From the NCBI RefSeq assembly GCF_900142075.1, contig NZ_FQZO01000010.1:1-64000 (forward strand): 64,000 nt of DNA. Reading direction: 5' to 3'. The notes beneath the pieces were generated by a model. The model was not told the origin of the DNA, searched no databases, and saw only the letters and a program-made list of their open reading frames with translations. Within the stretch, counting starts at the first letter, position 1, and each line of letters begins with the position of its first letter. Positions 51,594 to 60,693 of this stretch are shown here, piece after piece. This DNA comes from Clostridium amylolyticum (lineage in GTDB: Bacteria; Bacillota; Clostridia; Clostridiales; Clostridiaceae). The position numbers were made by a program, and so were the translations under genes.

Positions 51594-52016
51594 ATGTTTG
51601 AAAGAATATTAGATAAGCAAAAGAAACCATCTTTAGAAGAATTTATTTCCTATTGTGGGAACAGAAAGGATTTGCTTGTCAATCTTGATACTTTTTTAAC
51701 TGAAGAAATGATGTTAGAAAGACTATTGCGATTTCCCTATGGTAATGAATATGGCTGGGGTATTAAATATTTTATAAAGAACAAGCATATTTGTGATGTA
51801 TTCGCAGAAAAGGATGCTTTTACAGTTATGTTGAGATTAGATAATTCGCAATATGAAAAAGTCTATAATGGTTTATTATCATATACGAAAGAATTTATTG
51901 ATAAAAAGTATCCTTGTGGGAAAGGCGGATATATACATTATCGTGTTTTGACTGTGGAGCATCTAAAGGATATTAAAATGTTATTACAGCTTAAAGCAAA
52001 ACATAAGAAAGTATAG
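51594..52016 (+). CDS. DUF3788 family protein
   Basis: 140 residues from the ATG at 51594 (GGAGGG four bases upstream). FPYGNEYGWGIKYFIKNKHIC, FTVMLRLDNSQYEKVYNGL and KYPCGKGGYIHYRVLT fit the DUF3788 pattern as I recall it. No function is known. Cytosolic, no membrane segment. Confidence 0.72.
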   Translation: MFERILDKQKKPSLEEFISYCGNRKDLLVNLDTFLTEEMMLERLLRFPYGNEYGWGIKYFIKNKHICDVFAEKDAFTVMLRLDNSQYEKVYNGLLSYTKEFIDKKYPCGKGGYIHYRVLTVEHLKDIKMLLQLKAKHKKV

Positions 52017-52028
52017 TGCAAAATCGTA

Positions 52029-52070
52029 AAATTTCAATTTAAGGTTAAGTATTATAAAATAAGAAATTTG
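52029..52070. repeat. Junction repeat D, long copy
   Basis: AAATTTCAATTTAAGGTTAA, GTATTATAAAATAAGAAATTTG, closely matching 53056-53095 in its first 20 bases. Confidence 0.55.
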
Positions 52071-52364
52071 CCAGAAGATGAATTAAAAAATCCATACTTT
52101 AAAAAAGGATATATTAGAACTGATAAGATGGCACTTAGGTACATTACAGGAATGATTGACAATGATTATGAGCAACTATACAATAAGGACATAGGTATGG
52201 AGATGATGTTGTCATATCTATCTCTAGGTATTTATATGCTTTTAGATTTATTGAAAAAGCCATTTCAATATAAAATTATAAAAATTTCACGAAGTGTGAC
52301 CGATTGTAGAAAAGATTATTGCTCCAATCATTCCTGGACATATTTTGTAAAATTTCACTGGTAA
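52068..52364 (+). CDS. Doubtful ORF, possibly a gene remnant
   Basis: 98 codons from a TTG. The first two thirds (LPEDELKNPYFKKGYIRTDK, MALRYITGMID) read protein-like; the end (DCRKDYCSNHSW) does not. There is no ribosome binding site. Its start coincides with the junction repeat. I do not recognise the family and consider it probably broken. Confidence 0.35.
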   Translation: MPEDELKNPYFKKGYIRTDKMALRYITGMIDNDYEQLYNKDIGMEMMLSYLSLGIYMLLDLLKKPFQYKIIKISRSVTDCRKDYCSNHSWTYFVKFHW

Positions 52365-52508
52365 TAGGCTAACAGCAAGAGAATTTGGAATTAAGGCTTT
52401 GTGTTCTGCTGAAACAATCAATAAGCGAATTGCGGATGCAAGAATATTAGAGGTAGTTTTGGTGAAGACGATGATTAACTGTATGGTGACTGTTAGATTA
52501 AGTTAAGA
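52365..52508 (+). other. Unassigned gene remnant
   Basis: A frame without start reads NRLTAREFGIKALCSAETIN, KRIADARILEVV and stops at 52505. It is protein-like but unrecognised, probably the tail of a lost gene, perhaps the same one as the preceding ORF. Confidence 0.35.
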
Positions 52509-52538
52509 TTATAATAAAAAAATAGGAGGATGATGGAA

Positions 52539-52991
52539 ATGAAAATGAAAAAACTGGCGATAATTAGCCTTTGCGTGGCTCTGCTCATAACAATATTTAC
52601 TGGGTGTAGCTCCAAGCCGACAAGCACGGGCAATGGCGGTAATACCCCTAAAAAGCAAATACCTGACTTGGCTGGTGAATGGAAACAAGAAAATAGCAAA
52701 TCTGATGACTCTTATCAAGCTGCAACAATAAGTGGTGATACAATTACAATTTACTGGGTAACTGATAAAGGCAACACAAAATCACTTTATTGGGCTGGTT
52801 CTTTTGTCGCTCCAACAACTGCTGACGAACCTTATACATGGACTTCGAAAAATGACCATAGTAAAACTGAAGGTGCTTTACTCGCTTCAAGTGATGATAC
52901 TAAAACTATGACATATCAAAACGGCGTATTAAGCTATGAAGCTTCCGCTATGGGCACGACTACAACGGTTAAACTGAAAAAGCAACAATAA
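52539..52991 (+). CDS. Secreted lipoprotein, unknown function
   Basis: 150 residues from the ATG at 52539, nine bases after AGGAGG. Signal peptide MKKLAIISLCVALLITIF with lipobox FTGC; a Ser/Thr/Gly/Asn-rich linker; then a beta-rich domain (LAGEWKQENSKSDDSYQAAT, ITIYWVTDKGNTKSLYWAG). This resembles small clostridial/streptococcal lipoproteins of unknown role. Base composition is richer in G+C than neighbours, suggesting transfer. Confidence 0.8.
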   Translation: MKMKKLAIISLCVALLITIFTGCSSKPTSTGNGGNTPKKQIPDLAGEWKQENSKSDDSYQAATISGDTITIYWVTDKGNTKSLYWAGSFVAPTTADEPYTWTSKNDHSKTEGALLASSDDTKTMTYQNGVLSYEASAMGTTTTVKLKKQQ

Positions 52992-53055
52992 TGACAACAA
53001 AAAGAGTGGAGGGTTTTCATGCATAACCTCCCCAAATAAGCATAATGTTACAGTT

Positions 53056-53095
53056 AATTCTAATTTAAGGTTAAGTAATATAAATAGTAAATTCG
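53056..53095. repeat. Junction repeat D, long copy
   Basis: AATTCTAATTTAAGGTTAAG, TAATATAAATAGTAAATTCG, sharing TAATATAAATAGTAAATT with 60045-60086 apart from one base. Confidence 0.6.
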
Positions 53096-53212
53096 AAAAG
53101 AATATGGAATAATGAATAAAGTTACATTCATATGCTTAGGGGTAATAAATATAGAGAAAGCTATAAATATTAAAATGCATAGAACATTAATTTATAAAGG
53201 TTTGATGATAAA

Positions 53213-53252
53213 GACTTGCACTGAGATGATACTCAATGCAAGCCTTTTTTTA
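53213..53252 (+). terminator. Rho-independent terminator before the two-component operon
   Basis: GACTTGCACTGAG pairs with CTCAATGCAAGCC (two wobbles) followed by seven T. It isolates the BceRS operon from upstream readthrough. Confidence 0.8.
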
Positions 53253-53378
53253 TAGTAAATATATAATTATGAAATGCGTACTTGTACACAGCCTTAAGCA
53301 AAACTATAATTGATTATATAATAACTAGTAATGGTAGTAAGAAAGTAGACCAAACTAAAAACGTAGGGAGAACAGTAA

Positions 53379-54050
53379 ATGTATAAGATTCTTATAGTAG
53401 AAGATGATTTAATAATTGCTAAAACAGTAAAAAATCATATAAAGTCTTGGGGATTTGAGGTAGAGTGTGTAAATGATTTTAAGGATGTGTTAGCGACTTT
53501 TGTTTCTTATAATCCTCAGCTTGTTCTTTTGGACATCGCCCTGCCATTCTTTAATGGCTATCATTGGTGCAGCGAGATTCGCAAGGTTTCTAAGGTTCCT
53601 ATTATTTTTATCTCATCTGCTTCAGACAATATGAATATAGTCATGGCTATGAACATGGGCGGAGATGATTTTATAGCAAAGCCTTTTGATTTAAATGTTT
53701 TGACAGCCAAGGTTCAGGCATTGCTGCGCCGTACCTATGATTTTACAGGACAGACTAATTTACTTGAGCATAAAGGCTTGATACTTAATATTAGTGATTC
53801 AACTTTAAATTTTAGTGACAGAAAAATTGAACTTTCAAAGAACGAAAATAAGATAATGCAGATTCTTCTTGAAAATAAAGGCAAAGCTGTATCTAGGGAC
53901 ACTATTATGACAAGGCTTTGGGAAACTGACAGCTATATTGATGACAATACCTTAACGGTTAATATAACAAGGCTACGTAAAAAGCTTCAAGAGGCAGGAC
54001 TGTCTAATTTTATTGCTACTAAAAAGGGTGTAGGATATATGGTGGAATGA
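53379..54050 (+). CDS. OmpR-family response regulator (BceR/VirR type)
   Basis: 223 residues. Receiver domain with acidic pocket VEDD, phospho-acceptor Asp near residue 51 in LLDIALPFFNG, Thr/Ser in IFISSA and Lys in AKPFD; C-terminal winged helix (KNENKIMQILLENKGKAVSR, NTLTVNITRLRKKL, TKKGVGYMVE). It is followed one base later by its histidine kinase and then by the ABC transporter it should activate, the layout of peptide-antibiotic detoxification modules. ATG behind AGGGAG. Confidence 0.93.
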   Translation: MYKILIVEDDLIIAKTVKNHIKSWGFEVECVNDFKDVLATFVSYNPQLVLLDIALPFFNGYHWCSEIRKVSKVPIIFISSASDNMNIVMAMNMGGDDFIAKPFDLNVLTAKVQALLRRTYDFTGQTNLLEHKGLILNISDSTLNFSDRKIELSKNENKIMQILLENKGKAVSRDTIMTRLWETDSYIDDNTLTVNITRLRKKLQEAGLSNFIATKKGVGYMVE

Positions 54051-54051
54051 G

Positions 54052-55065
54052 ATGAAAAAAACAGAAACTCTTAAGCTACTAATGATTTATTTTAAAATGC
54101 AGCTTAAAGTGATTATTCTTTTAGGCTTGTTTTGGGTAACTTTTGCATTTGTGTTCTTTTTATATAATTTGTCTGTAGAACCAGTGGTCTATGCTATTGT
54201 GCTTAGTGCAAGCATGGGGACTGTTTTCTTTATAGTAGATTTTATAAAGCTATATAAGAAGCATAGTCTGCTTTTAGATTTAAAAAGCAGCATTACCTTA
54301 GGTTTTGATAAACTACCTGAGACTGAGGGTATAATTGAAGAAGACTACAGGGATTTGCTTATTTCTGTTTATAAGAAAAGCACTGAAACTGCCTACGCTG
54401 CAGAGATTAGCAGAAGCAATTTGGTGGACTACTATACATTATGGGCACATCAAATAAAAACTCCTATTGCGGCCATGAGATTAGTCCTTCAGTCAGAGGA
54501 AAGCGAGCAGAATGCAGAACTTTCCATGGAGCTTTTTAAGATAGAGCAATACGTAGAATTTGTATTGCAGTATTTAAGGGTTGAAAGTATGTCTTCTGAT
54601 CTTTTATTAAAAAAATACAGTCTTGATGATATCGTTAAACAGGCAGTGAGAAAATATGCAAGAATGTTTATAAGAAAGAAAATAAAGTTGAATTTTAAAG
54701 AATTAAACTGTGAAGTTTTAACTGATGAAAAATGGCTTGTATTTGTTATTGAGCAGCTGCTGTCAAATGCATTAAAGTACACTAAAGAGGGAACGATTTC
54801 TATTTATATGGATAGTTGTTCAGAAAAGACTCTTATTATAGAAGACACAGGTATCGGCATAAGGGAAGAGGATCTCACTCGATTAGCTGAAAGAGGTTTT
54901 ACTGGTTATAATGGGCGCTCAGACAAGAAGTCTACAGGACTTGGGCTGTATCTATGCAAGCAAATTTTAAACAGGCTTTCTCACAGCATAGCTATAGACT
55001 CAAAAGTTGATAAAGGTACAAAGGTAATGATTGATTTAAAAACTATTGAAGTGGGCGTAGAATAA
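54052..55065 (+). CDS. BceS-type intramembrane-sensing histidine kinase
   Basis: 337 residues. Two membrane helices near the N-terminus (about 18-38 and 45-65) with almost no extracellular loop, typical of BceS kinases that sense through the transporter. H box LWAHQIKTPIAAM, N box QLLSNALKYT, G1 EDTGIGI and G2 STGLGLYL are all present. It phosphorylates the adjacent regulator when the BceAB transporter meets a peptide antibiotic. Stimulus not determinable. Confidence 0.93.
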   Translation: MKKTETLKLLMIYFKMQLKVIILLGLFWVTFAFVFFLYNLSVEPVVYAIVLSASMGTVFFIVDFIKLYKKHSLLLDLKSSITLGFDKLPETEGIIEEDYRDLLISVYKKSTETAYAAEISRSNLVDYYTLWAHQIKTPIAAMRLVLQSEESEQNAELSMELFKIEQYVEFVLQYLRVESMSSDLLLKKYSLDDIVKQAVRKYARMFIRKKIKLNFKELNCEVLTDEKWLVFVIEQLLSNALKYTKEGTISIYMDSCSEKTLIIEDTGIGIREEDLTRLAERGFTGYNGRSDKKSTGLGLYLCKQILNRLSHSIAIDSKVDKGTKVMIDLKTIEVGVE

Positions 55066-55076
55066 GTTTTTACTGC

Positions 55077-55098
55077 AACCTTACAAAGACGTAAGGTT
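55077..55098 (+). promoter_or_regulatory. Probable response-regulator binding site for the ABC transporter promoter
   Basis: AACCTTAC-AAAGAC-GTAAGGTT is a perfect 8-bp inverted repeat. A TATACT (55148-55153) with no good -35 lies about 50 bases downstream, as expected for an activator-dependent promoter. A partial second half-site (GTAAGCC) follows at about 55111. Confidence 0.65.
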
Positions 55099-55260
55099 AG
55101 GGGAAGAAATGTAAGCCAAAGTTAAGGCAGTCATTTCTTCCTTTTGTTATACTGAACAGGATAAGAATTTAGGGGGTAACAGTCCTAAATGGGCTGTTAC
55201 GGGCAGTTTGCCAATGGAAATGAACATTTTAAACTACCCGTGCTCCGAAGGAGGAATTTC

Positions 55261-56028
55261 ATGCCAATATTAGAAGTAAAAAAACTTAAAAAAATATATA
55301 CCAGCCGTTTTGGAGGAAATCATGTTCAGGCTTTATCCGATGTATCCTTTTCGGTAGAAAAGGGTGAATACGTAGCCATCATGGGGGAGTCAGGTTCAGG
55401 TAAAACCACGCTTTTAAATATTATTGCAGCACTTGATAAGCCTACAAGTGGTGAGGTAGTGTTAAGTGGGATAAGCAGTATGAATATAAAAGAAAAGGAA
55501 ATTTCCAAGTTTCGCCGTGACAATTTAGGCTTTGTCTTTCAAGATTTTAATCTGCTTGATACTTTTTCATTGCAGGATAATATATTTTTACCTCTTGTTT
55601 TATCCGGCAAATCCTTCAGTGAAATGAACAGTCGTTTAAAGCCTATAGCAAAGAAGCTTGGTATTAGTGACCTTTTACAAAAATATCCCTATGAAGTTTC
55701 CGGCGGGCAGAAGCAGAGAGCGGCAGTTGCCAGAGCTTTAATAACTAACCCACAGCTTATTCTTGCGGATGAGCCTACTGGAGCTCTGGATTCTCATTCC
55801 AGCGATGAACTTTTACGACTATTTAATGATATAAACAAAGAAGGACAAACAATAATAATGGTTACTCACAGTACTAAAGCAGCCAGCCACGCAAGCCGTG
55901 TACTATTTATAAAGGACGGAGAAGTTTTTCATCAGCTTTATCGAGCTTCTATGTCTCATGAAGAAATGTATCAAAAGATTTCTGACACACTTACTATAAT
56001 TGCTACAGGCGGTGGTAGATGTGAGTAA
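55261..56028 (+). CDS. BceA-type ABC transporter ATP-binding protein
   Basis: 255 residues from the ATG at 55261 (AAGGAGGAATTTC upstream; the 24-codon upstream extension is leader). Walker A MGESGSGKTTLLN, Q loop VFQDFNLLD, signature VSGGQKQRAAVARAL, Walker B LILADEPTGALD and H loop MVTHSTKAA. It powers the FtsX-like permease encoded next to remove peptide antibiotics from lipid II-cycle intermediates. A GC-rich inverted repeat (ACGGGCAGTTT/AAACTACCCG) precedes the ribosome binding site. Confidence 0.94.
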   Translation: MPILEVKKLKKIYTSRFGGNHVQALSDVSFSVEKGEYVAIMGESGSGKTTLLNIIAALDKPTSGEVVLSGISSMNIKEKEISKFRRDNLGFVFQDFNLLDTFSLQDNIFLPLVLSGKSFSEMNSRLKPIAKKLGISDLLQKYPYEVSGGQKQRAAVARALITNPQLILADEPTGALDSHSSDELLRLFNDINKEGQTIIMVTHSTKAASHASRVLFIKDGEVFHQLYRASMSHEEMYQKISDTLTIIATGGGRCE

Positions 56029-57997
56029 GATGTTCTATCAAAAGCTGGCTGTAACTAATATTAAAAAGAATGGAAGGACTTATTTTCCATATATCTTAAC
56101 CTGTATCTGTACCATTGCTATGTTTTATATAATGCATTTTATATCAGTAAATGATGGACTAAACAGTATGTCTGGGGGAAGCCAACTTAAAATGATACTC
56201 ATTTTAGGAACGTATGTTATTGGTTTCTTCTCCGTCATTTTTCTGTTTTATACCAACAGCTTTCTTATTAAAAGGCGTAAAAAGGAGCTAGGTTTATATA
56301 ATATACTAGGCATGGAGAAAAAACATATTGCCAAAGTACTCACCTGGGAAACCTTTTTTGTATGCATTATAAGTATGACTTTGGGACTTTTTCTAGGAAT
56401 TGCAGTAAGCAAGCTTATGTTTTTGGTACTTCTTAAGATTTTAAACTTTAAGGTACCAATGGGCTTTTATATATCCACTAATTCACTAATTAAAACAGTT
56501 ATTCTCTTTGGTTTGATTTTTATATTAACTCTTATGAACAACCTAAGGCAGATTCATCTTGCAAAGCCTGTAGAGCTTCTTAAGGGCGGTGAGGTTGGCG
56601 AAAAGGAACCAAAGACAAAGTGGATTCTTACTTTAATTGGAGTTCTCAGCCTTGGAGCAGGTTACTATATTGCCTTAACTACAGAGTCACCTTTAGCTGC
56701 TCTTAATATGTTCTTTCTGGCAGTCATTCTTGTAATGATAGGAACCTGGGCGTTATTTACTGCAGGAAGTATTGCTCTTTTAAAGATGCTTAGAAAAAAT
56801 AAGGGGTTTTATTATAAGACTAATAATTTTATAAATGTGTCTGGTATGATTTATAGAATGAAACAGAATGCGGTAGGACTTGCTAACATTTGCATTCTTT
56901 CAACTACTGTTCTTGTTATGGTATCTACAACAGTGTCCATGTATATTGGTATGGAAGATGTGCTTAGAACGAGATATCCAAGAAATATTTCAATAAGCGC
57001 AAAAAATGTATCTAAAGAAAAGGCAGAAAGCATTAATAATCTTATAAAAGAGCAGGCAGATAAAGATAATATTGCTGTGAAAAATATAGTCAAATACCGA
57101 TCCTTGTCTCTAGCTATGATACAAGATAAGAATTCTTTCACAGATAACCGTAATGGTATGAAGAACATAAACAATTTAGGCTTTTTAGAATTTATACCAT
57201 TAAGTGAATACAATGCTGTGGAAAATAAGTCTATTTCTTTAAAGGAAAATGAAGTGCTACTCTTTACTTATAGAGGGAAAATAGCTGAGGATAGCATTAA
57301 TGTTCTAGGAAACGAGTTTAAAATAAAGGAACGCATAAATAATATGACAGTGGATGGAATAGCCTCTGCAGTAGTTAGTAATGGCTACTTTATTATCGTT
57401 CCTGATGAAAAGACAATTGAAAAAATATACACTTCCAGCACTGAAGCTGAAGGAAATATGGGCGAGTTGTCTTATTACTTTGCCTTTGATACTGATGGTA
57501 ATGCAGAAAAGGAAATTGCCCTAACTAGTGAAATTAATAGCAGAATAAAGCAATTATCTATCGATGGATATTGTGAAGGTTTGGAAGAATCCAGAGAATC
57601 TTTCTTTTCCGTGTACGGAGGACTTTTCTTTTTAGGTATCTTCCTTGGAGCACTGTTTATTATGGCTACTGTGCTTATTATCTACTACAAGCAGATTTCA
57701 GAAGGGTATGATGACAGGGAACGCTTTGAGATTATGAAGAAGGTTGGCATGAGCAAAGAAGAAATTAAAAAATCAATTGGTAGCCAAGTACTTATGGTGT
57801 TTTTTCTTCCCCTTGTAACTGCCATTATTCATATTGCCTTTGCATTTAAGGTTATAACTAAACTTCTAGCGGTATTAAATCTAACTAACATCACCTTGTT
57901 TGTACTCTGCACAGCAGGAACAATTTTTGTCTTTGCTATTTTCTATGCCATTGTGTATATTCTTACTTCGAAGGTTTATTATAAAATTGTTAGTTAA
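56021..57997 (+). CDS. BceB-type FtsX-family ABC permease
   Basis: About 658 residues with ten predicted membrane segments in the 1-4-1-4-like BceB layout and a large extracellular domain (about residues 310-540) used for peptide binding. FYQKLAVTNIKKNGRTYFPY is the usual N-terminus; FYTNSFLIKRRKKELGLYNI is the FtsX signature. Start GTG at 56021 overlaps the end of bceA by eight bases; ATG at 56030 is an alternative. Completes the resistance operon. Confidence 0.92.
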   Translation: MSKMFYQKLAVTNIKKNGRTYFPYILTCICTIAMFYIMHFISVNDGLNSMSGGSQLKMILILGTYVIGFFSVIFLFYTNSFLIKRRKKELGLYNILGMEKKHIAKVLTWETFFVCIISMTLGLFLGIAVSKLMFLVLLKILNFKVPMGFYISTNSLIKTVILFGLIFILTLMNNLRQIHLAKPVELLKGGEVGEKEPKTKWILTLIGVLSLGAGYYIALTTESPLAALNMFFLAVILVMIGTWALFTAGSIALLKMLRKNKGFYYKTNNFINVSGMIYRMKQNAVGLANICILSTTVLVMVSTTVSMYIGMEDVLRTRYPRNISISAKNVSKEKAESINNLIKEQADKDNIAVKNIVKYRSLSLAMIQDKNSFTDNRNGMKNINNLGFLEFIPLSEYNAVENKSISLKENEVLLFTYRGKIAEDSINVLGNEFKIKERINNMTVDGIASAVVSNGYFIIVPDEKTIEKIYTSSTEAEGNMGELSYYFAFDTDGNAEKEIALTSEINSRIKQLSIDGYCEGLEESRESFFSVYGGLFFLGIFLGALFIMATVLIIYYKQISEGYDDRERFEIMKKVGMSKEEIKKSIGSQVLMVFFLPLVTAIIHIAFAFKVITKLLAVLNLTNITLFVLCTAGTIFVFAIFYAIVYILTSKVYYKIVS

Positions 57998-58160
57998 TTA
58001 ATGTTATCTTAGAGTTATTGAATAAAGTTTAAATCTCAGAGCAATAACACGGTAAAAGCAGAAGAAATGTTTGTCCAATGAATAAATTACTACTAAATAA
58101 CTAAAGCCTAGTTGTAGTAGAATAACCCTCATAAAATACTCTAGATGGTTAGGAGTTAAA
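57998..58160. other. Spacer after the ABC transporter
   Basis: AT-rich; no clear terminator hairpin or gene. It runs into the module A repeat at 58161. Confidence 0.35.
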
Positions 58161-58308
58161 GAAATAGGTTTGTGGAGTATGTATATGGAAATGGAAAAAT
58201 AAAAGAGTATTAAGGGCTGTACTAAATGAGTGTTTAGTATGGTCCTTATTTATTGCAGTGTAATTGAAAATATATGTAATATGACCAAAATAAGTATATA
58301 ATAAAGGT
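58161..58308 (+). repeat. Terminator-promoter module A (full copy)
   Basis: AAATAGGTTTGTGGAGTATG, GTATATGGAAATGG; hairpin AAGGGCTGTACTAAA/TTTAGTATGGTCCTT (58212-58247); promoter-like repeat 58264-58308. The next gene begins at 58468. Confidence 0.75.
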
Positions 58309-58467
58309 AATCGCTTTTGAGTAATGTTTTCAAGTGATATATTCGTTGTGCAGGTGATTTTAATAAATTTTAGGACTTTTGCATGATATAGGAAGAAGAT
58401 ATGGAATATATGGTATGCGGCATGGTATTGACGGATATAATTATGCAATGAGTAAAGGAGAATAAGA

Positions 58468-58926
58468 GTGATATTTAAAATTGAGGATAAGTGTCAGAAA
58501 GAAGAAATAGCAAGGGAAATATTATCTAAGCTTACGGATTGGTTTGGCTTGCCGGAAAGTACAGCGGAATATGTTAAGTGTAGTAGAGATATGCCTTTTT
58601 GGGCAGATATAGAGAATGAACAGGTAAGAGGATTCATTACACTAAGAGAAACAAGTCATTATGCTGCTGAAATTTATGTTATGGGAGTATTAAAAGAGTT
58701 TCATAGAAATAAGATTGGTAATAAGTTATTTAAAACTTGTTATAACTACGCTAAAGAACAGGGGTATTTATATATACAAGTTAAAACAGTAAAAGAAGGA
58801 TGTTACAATGAATATGATAGAACAATTGCATTCTACAAAAGTCTTGGGTTTAAAGAGTTTGAATGCCTTCCTACACTTTGGGATAAATGGAATCCGTGTC
58901 AGATTTATGTTATGTCCATTAAGTAA
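58468..58926 (+). CDS. GNAT N-acetyltransferase
   Basis: 152 residues, GTG start behind AAAGGAG. EIYVMGVLKEFHRNKIGNKLF contains the cofactor loop HRNKIG; AFYKSLGFKEFECLPTLWD is the C-terminal motif. WDxWNPCQIYVM at the end is common in a clostridial subgroup. Substrate unknown. Confidence 0.87.
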   Translation: MIFKIEDKCQKEEIAREILSKLTDWFGLPESTAEYVKCSRDMPFWADIENEQVRGFITLRETSHYAAEIYVMGVLKEFHRNKIGNKLFKTCYNYAKEQGYLYIQVKTVKEGCYNEYDRTIAFYKSLGFKEFECLPTLWDKWNPCQIYVMSIK

Positions 58927-59065
58927 ACTCAAAGCTGTAAAACTAATTGGAAAATAGTAATTTGTAGATTAGATTGAAAACTCGAAATTTATTGAGTTGT
59001 TCTGAACACAAGGTTGTTATACTATCTTGAAGATATGTATATGCTAGAGTTGGAGGGTAATGGTT

Positions 59066-60037
59066 ATGATAGATATCGTATTCAGCGATAGTGCTTGTGG
59101 AAGCCTTAAAATGGCACAGCATTATGGCAAAGAAAAATATCAAGGTGGGTGCATGGGCATTATTGTCAGTCACGATGATGGAAGTAAGCCGACCAAAGAG
59201 GAAGTTGAAACTGCTCGTAGGGAAGCAGAGGAAAAGGCACGATTGGCATGGGAGAGCGCCACCCCCATGGGTGGAAAAACATCAGACATCTACGGATTCA
59301 ATTTGATGCTGAGCATTGGAGATATTTCGGAGAATCGCCCTGGTATCAAGCGGAAACTGATATTAGAACACTTATACAGTGTTTATCCGAAAGACGAGTG
59401 GCATCAGGCGACGGAAGAAATACTCAATAGAGCGAATGAAGATCTGAAAACAATTCGCGAACGCGCAGCATCGGGAGAATCCCTTCGCATCTGGTATAGC
59501 AATCAGCCCGACGAAATGTGTGGTCTTTACTGTTTTATGAGTCAGTTGAATCAGTGGAAAGTGCGTGATGGACAGGTCTCGATTGTCAAGCTCCCGGAAT
59601 GGGAAGCCGACGAAAGAGGAAATATTGTGCGGAAAAATAGCTGGAGTGAAGTAGCTCCAGAAGAATGGCAACGCTATCTTTCGATGCAAAAGATTGCACT
59701 TCCAGTATTTATACAAAGCTGTGTATCTCGTTGGCGGGAGCTTCAAGCAGAGAGTGCACCTTTGCGAGCCGTGCTGAATGGACAGTTGGTAAGTACATCA
59801 GAAATACTCTATGATGACTTTATACTTCGCGAAATTGAAGCAGAAGACGAAGAGTTTCATGAAGCAATGATTATCGGACGAGTGCTTGGTAAATACCAAC
59901 TTGGTATTGGTGATTCCTGGGTTGCATTACGTATAGAAGAAATGATCCATGTCGGAAAACTTGAGGCTGTGACTACGGGTGGCAAATATATGCCAATCTA
60001 TCATCGAGTATTGAAAAAGTGTATTCACAGATTATAA
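59066..60037 (+). CDS. DUF1835/DUF3658 domain protein
   Basis: 323 residues. N-terminal IDIVFSDSACGSLKMA is the DUF1835 signature; after a central region with ENRPGIKRKLILEHLYSVYP and RIWYSNQPDEMCGLYCFMSQ, the C-terminal domain (EILYDDFILREI, GDSWVALRIEEMIHVGKLEA) fits DUF3658. Start at 59066, eight bases after GGAGGG; the ATG at 59060 is too close. Base composition is close to 50% G+C in places, far above the neighbours, so this cassette is probably a recent import. Confidence 0.82.
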   Translation: MIDIVFSDSACGSLKMAQHYGKEKYQGGCMGIIVSHDDGSKPTKEEVETARREAEEKARLAWESATPMGGKTSDIYGFNLMLSIGDISENRPGIKRKLILEHLYSVYPKDEWHQATEEILNRANEDLKTIRERAASGESLRIWYSNQPDEMCGLYCFMSQLNQWKVRDGQVSIVKLPEWEADERGNIVRKNSWSEVAPEEWQRYLSMQKIALPVFIQSCVSRWRELQAESAPLRAVLNGQLVSTSEILYDDFILREIEAEDEEFHEAMIIGRVLGKYQLGIGDSWVALRIEEMIHVGKLEAVTTGGKYMPIYHRVLKKCIHRL

Positions 60038-60044
60038 GCAGCAA

Positions 60045-60086
60045 CAAATTCAAATTTTAGATTGAGAAATATAAATAGTAAATTTG
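60045..60086. repeat. Junction repeat D, long copy with inverted ends
   Basis: CAAATTCAAATTTTAGATTG, AGAAATATAAATAGTAAATTTG. The first and last seven bases form an inverted pair. It occupies nearly the whole 67-base gap between two genes. Confidence 0.65.
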
Positions 60087-60104
60087 CATTGTGGGGGATA
60101 GCAA

Positions 60105-60524
60105 ATGTTTAATATTAGAATTGTAAAAAGTAGTGATAAGGAATTTTGGTATTCATTGGATAAACATTTACTAGATAAAGAATTTGAGAAAAAAGTTCGA
60201 GACAAAATGGGGTATATTATTTTGGAAGATGAAAAGCCAATAGGAATATTGCGGTACAATCTATTTTGGGATAATACACCATTTTTAACACTGATTCATA
60301 TTGAATGGTCTTTTCAGAAGAAAGGTTTTGGATGTAAAGCAATGGACTTTTGGGAACAAGAAATGAAAAAATTAGGTTATGGAATGATTATGGTTTCCAC
60401 ACAAGTGAATGAGGGGGCACAGCATTTTTATAGGAAATTGGGATACAAGGATTGTGGTTGTCTTGTGGTAGACATTCCAAAGTATGAACAGCCTATGGAA
60501 ATGTTTATGGTAAAAGAGTTGTAA
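60105..60524 (+). CDS. GNAT N-acetyltransferase
   Basis: 139 residues. FNIRIVKSSDKEFWYSLDKH at the N-terminus; IEWSFQKKGFGCKAMDFWEQ carries the cofactor loop QKKGFG; AQHFYRKLGYKDCGCLV is the C-terminal motif. Own ribosome binding site GTGGGGG. Substrate unknown. Confidence 0.87.
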   Translation: MFNIRIVKSSDKEFWYSLDKHLLDKEFEKKVRDKMGYIILEDEKPIGILRYNLFWDNTPFLTLIHIEWSFQKKGFGCKAMDFWEQEMKKLGYGMIMVSTQVNEGAQHFYRKLGYKDCGCLVVDIPKYEQPMEMFMVKEL

Positions 60525-60693
60525 TGTAAATTCTACTTTGTATAATTCAGAAAATGAGCAGAACGTAAAGTTAGGTTGTTTCCCAACTTTCTAATAAAAC
60601 GTCGCATTTATAAGTTCATGCGATGGTTTCTAAAAAATATAATGTAACTTAATAAATGATAATTTCAGGAATAAAATTTATGGAGGCATGAGT

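Noticed and set aside
52998..53035. GGAGGGTT/AACCTCC hairpin as a terminator
   Set aside because: The stem is short with no T run after it; the better terminator is at 53213-53252.
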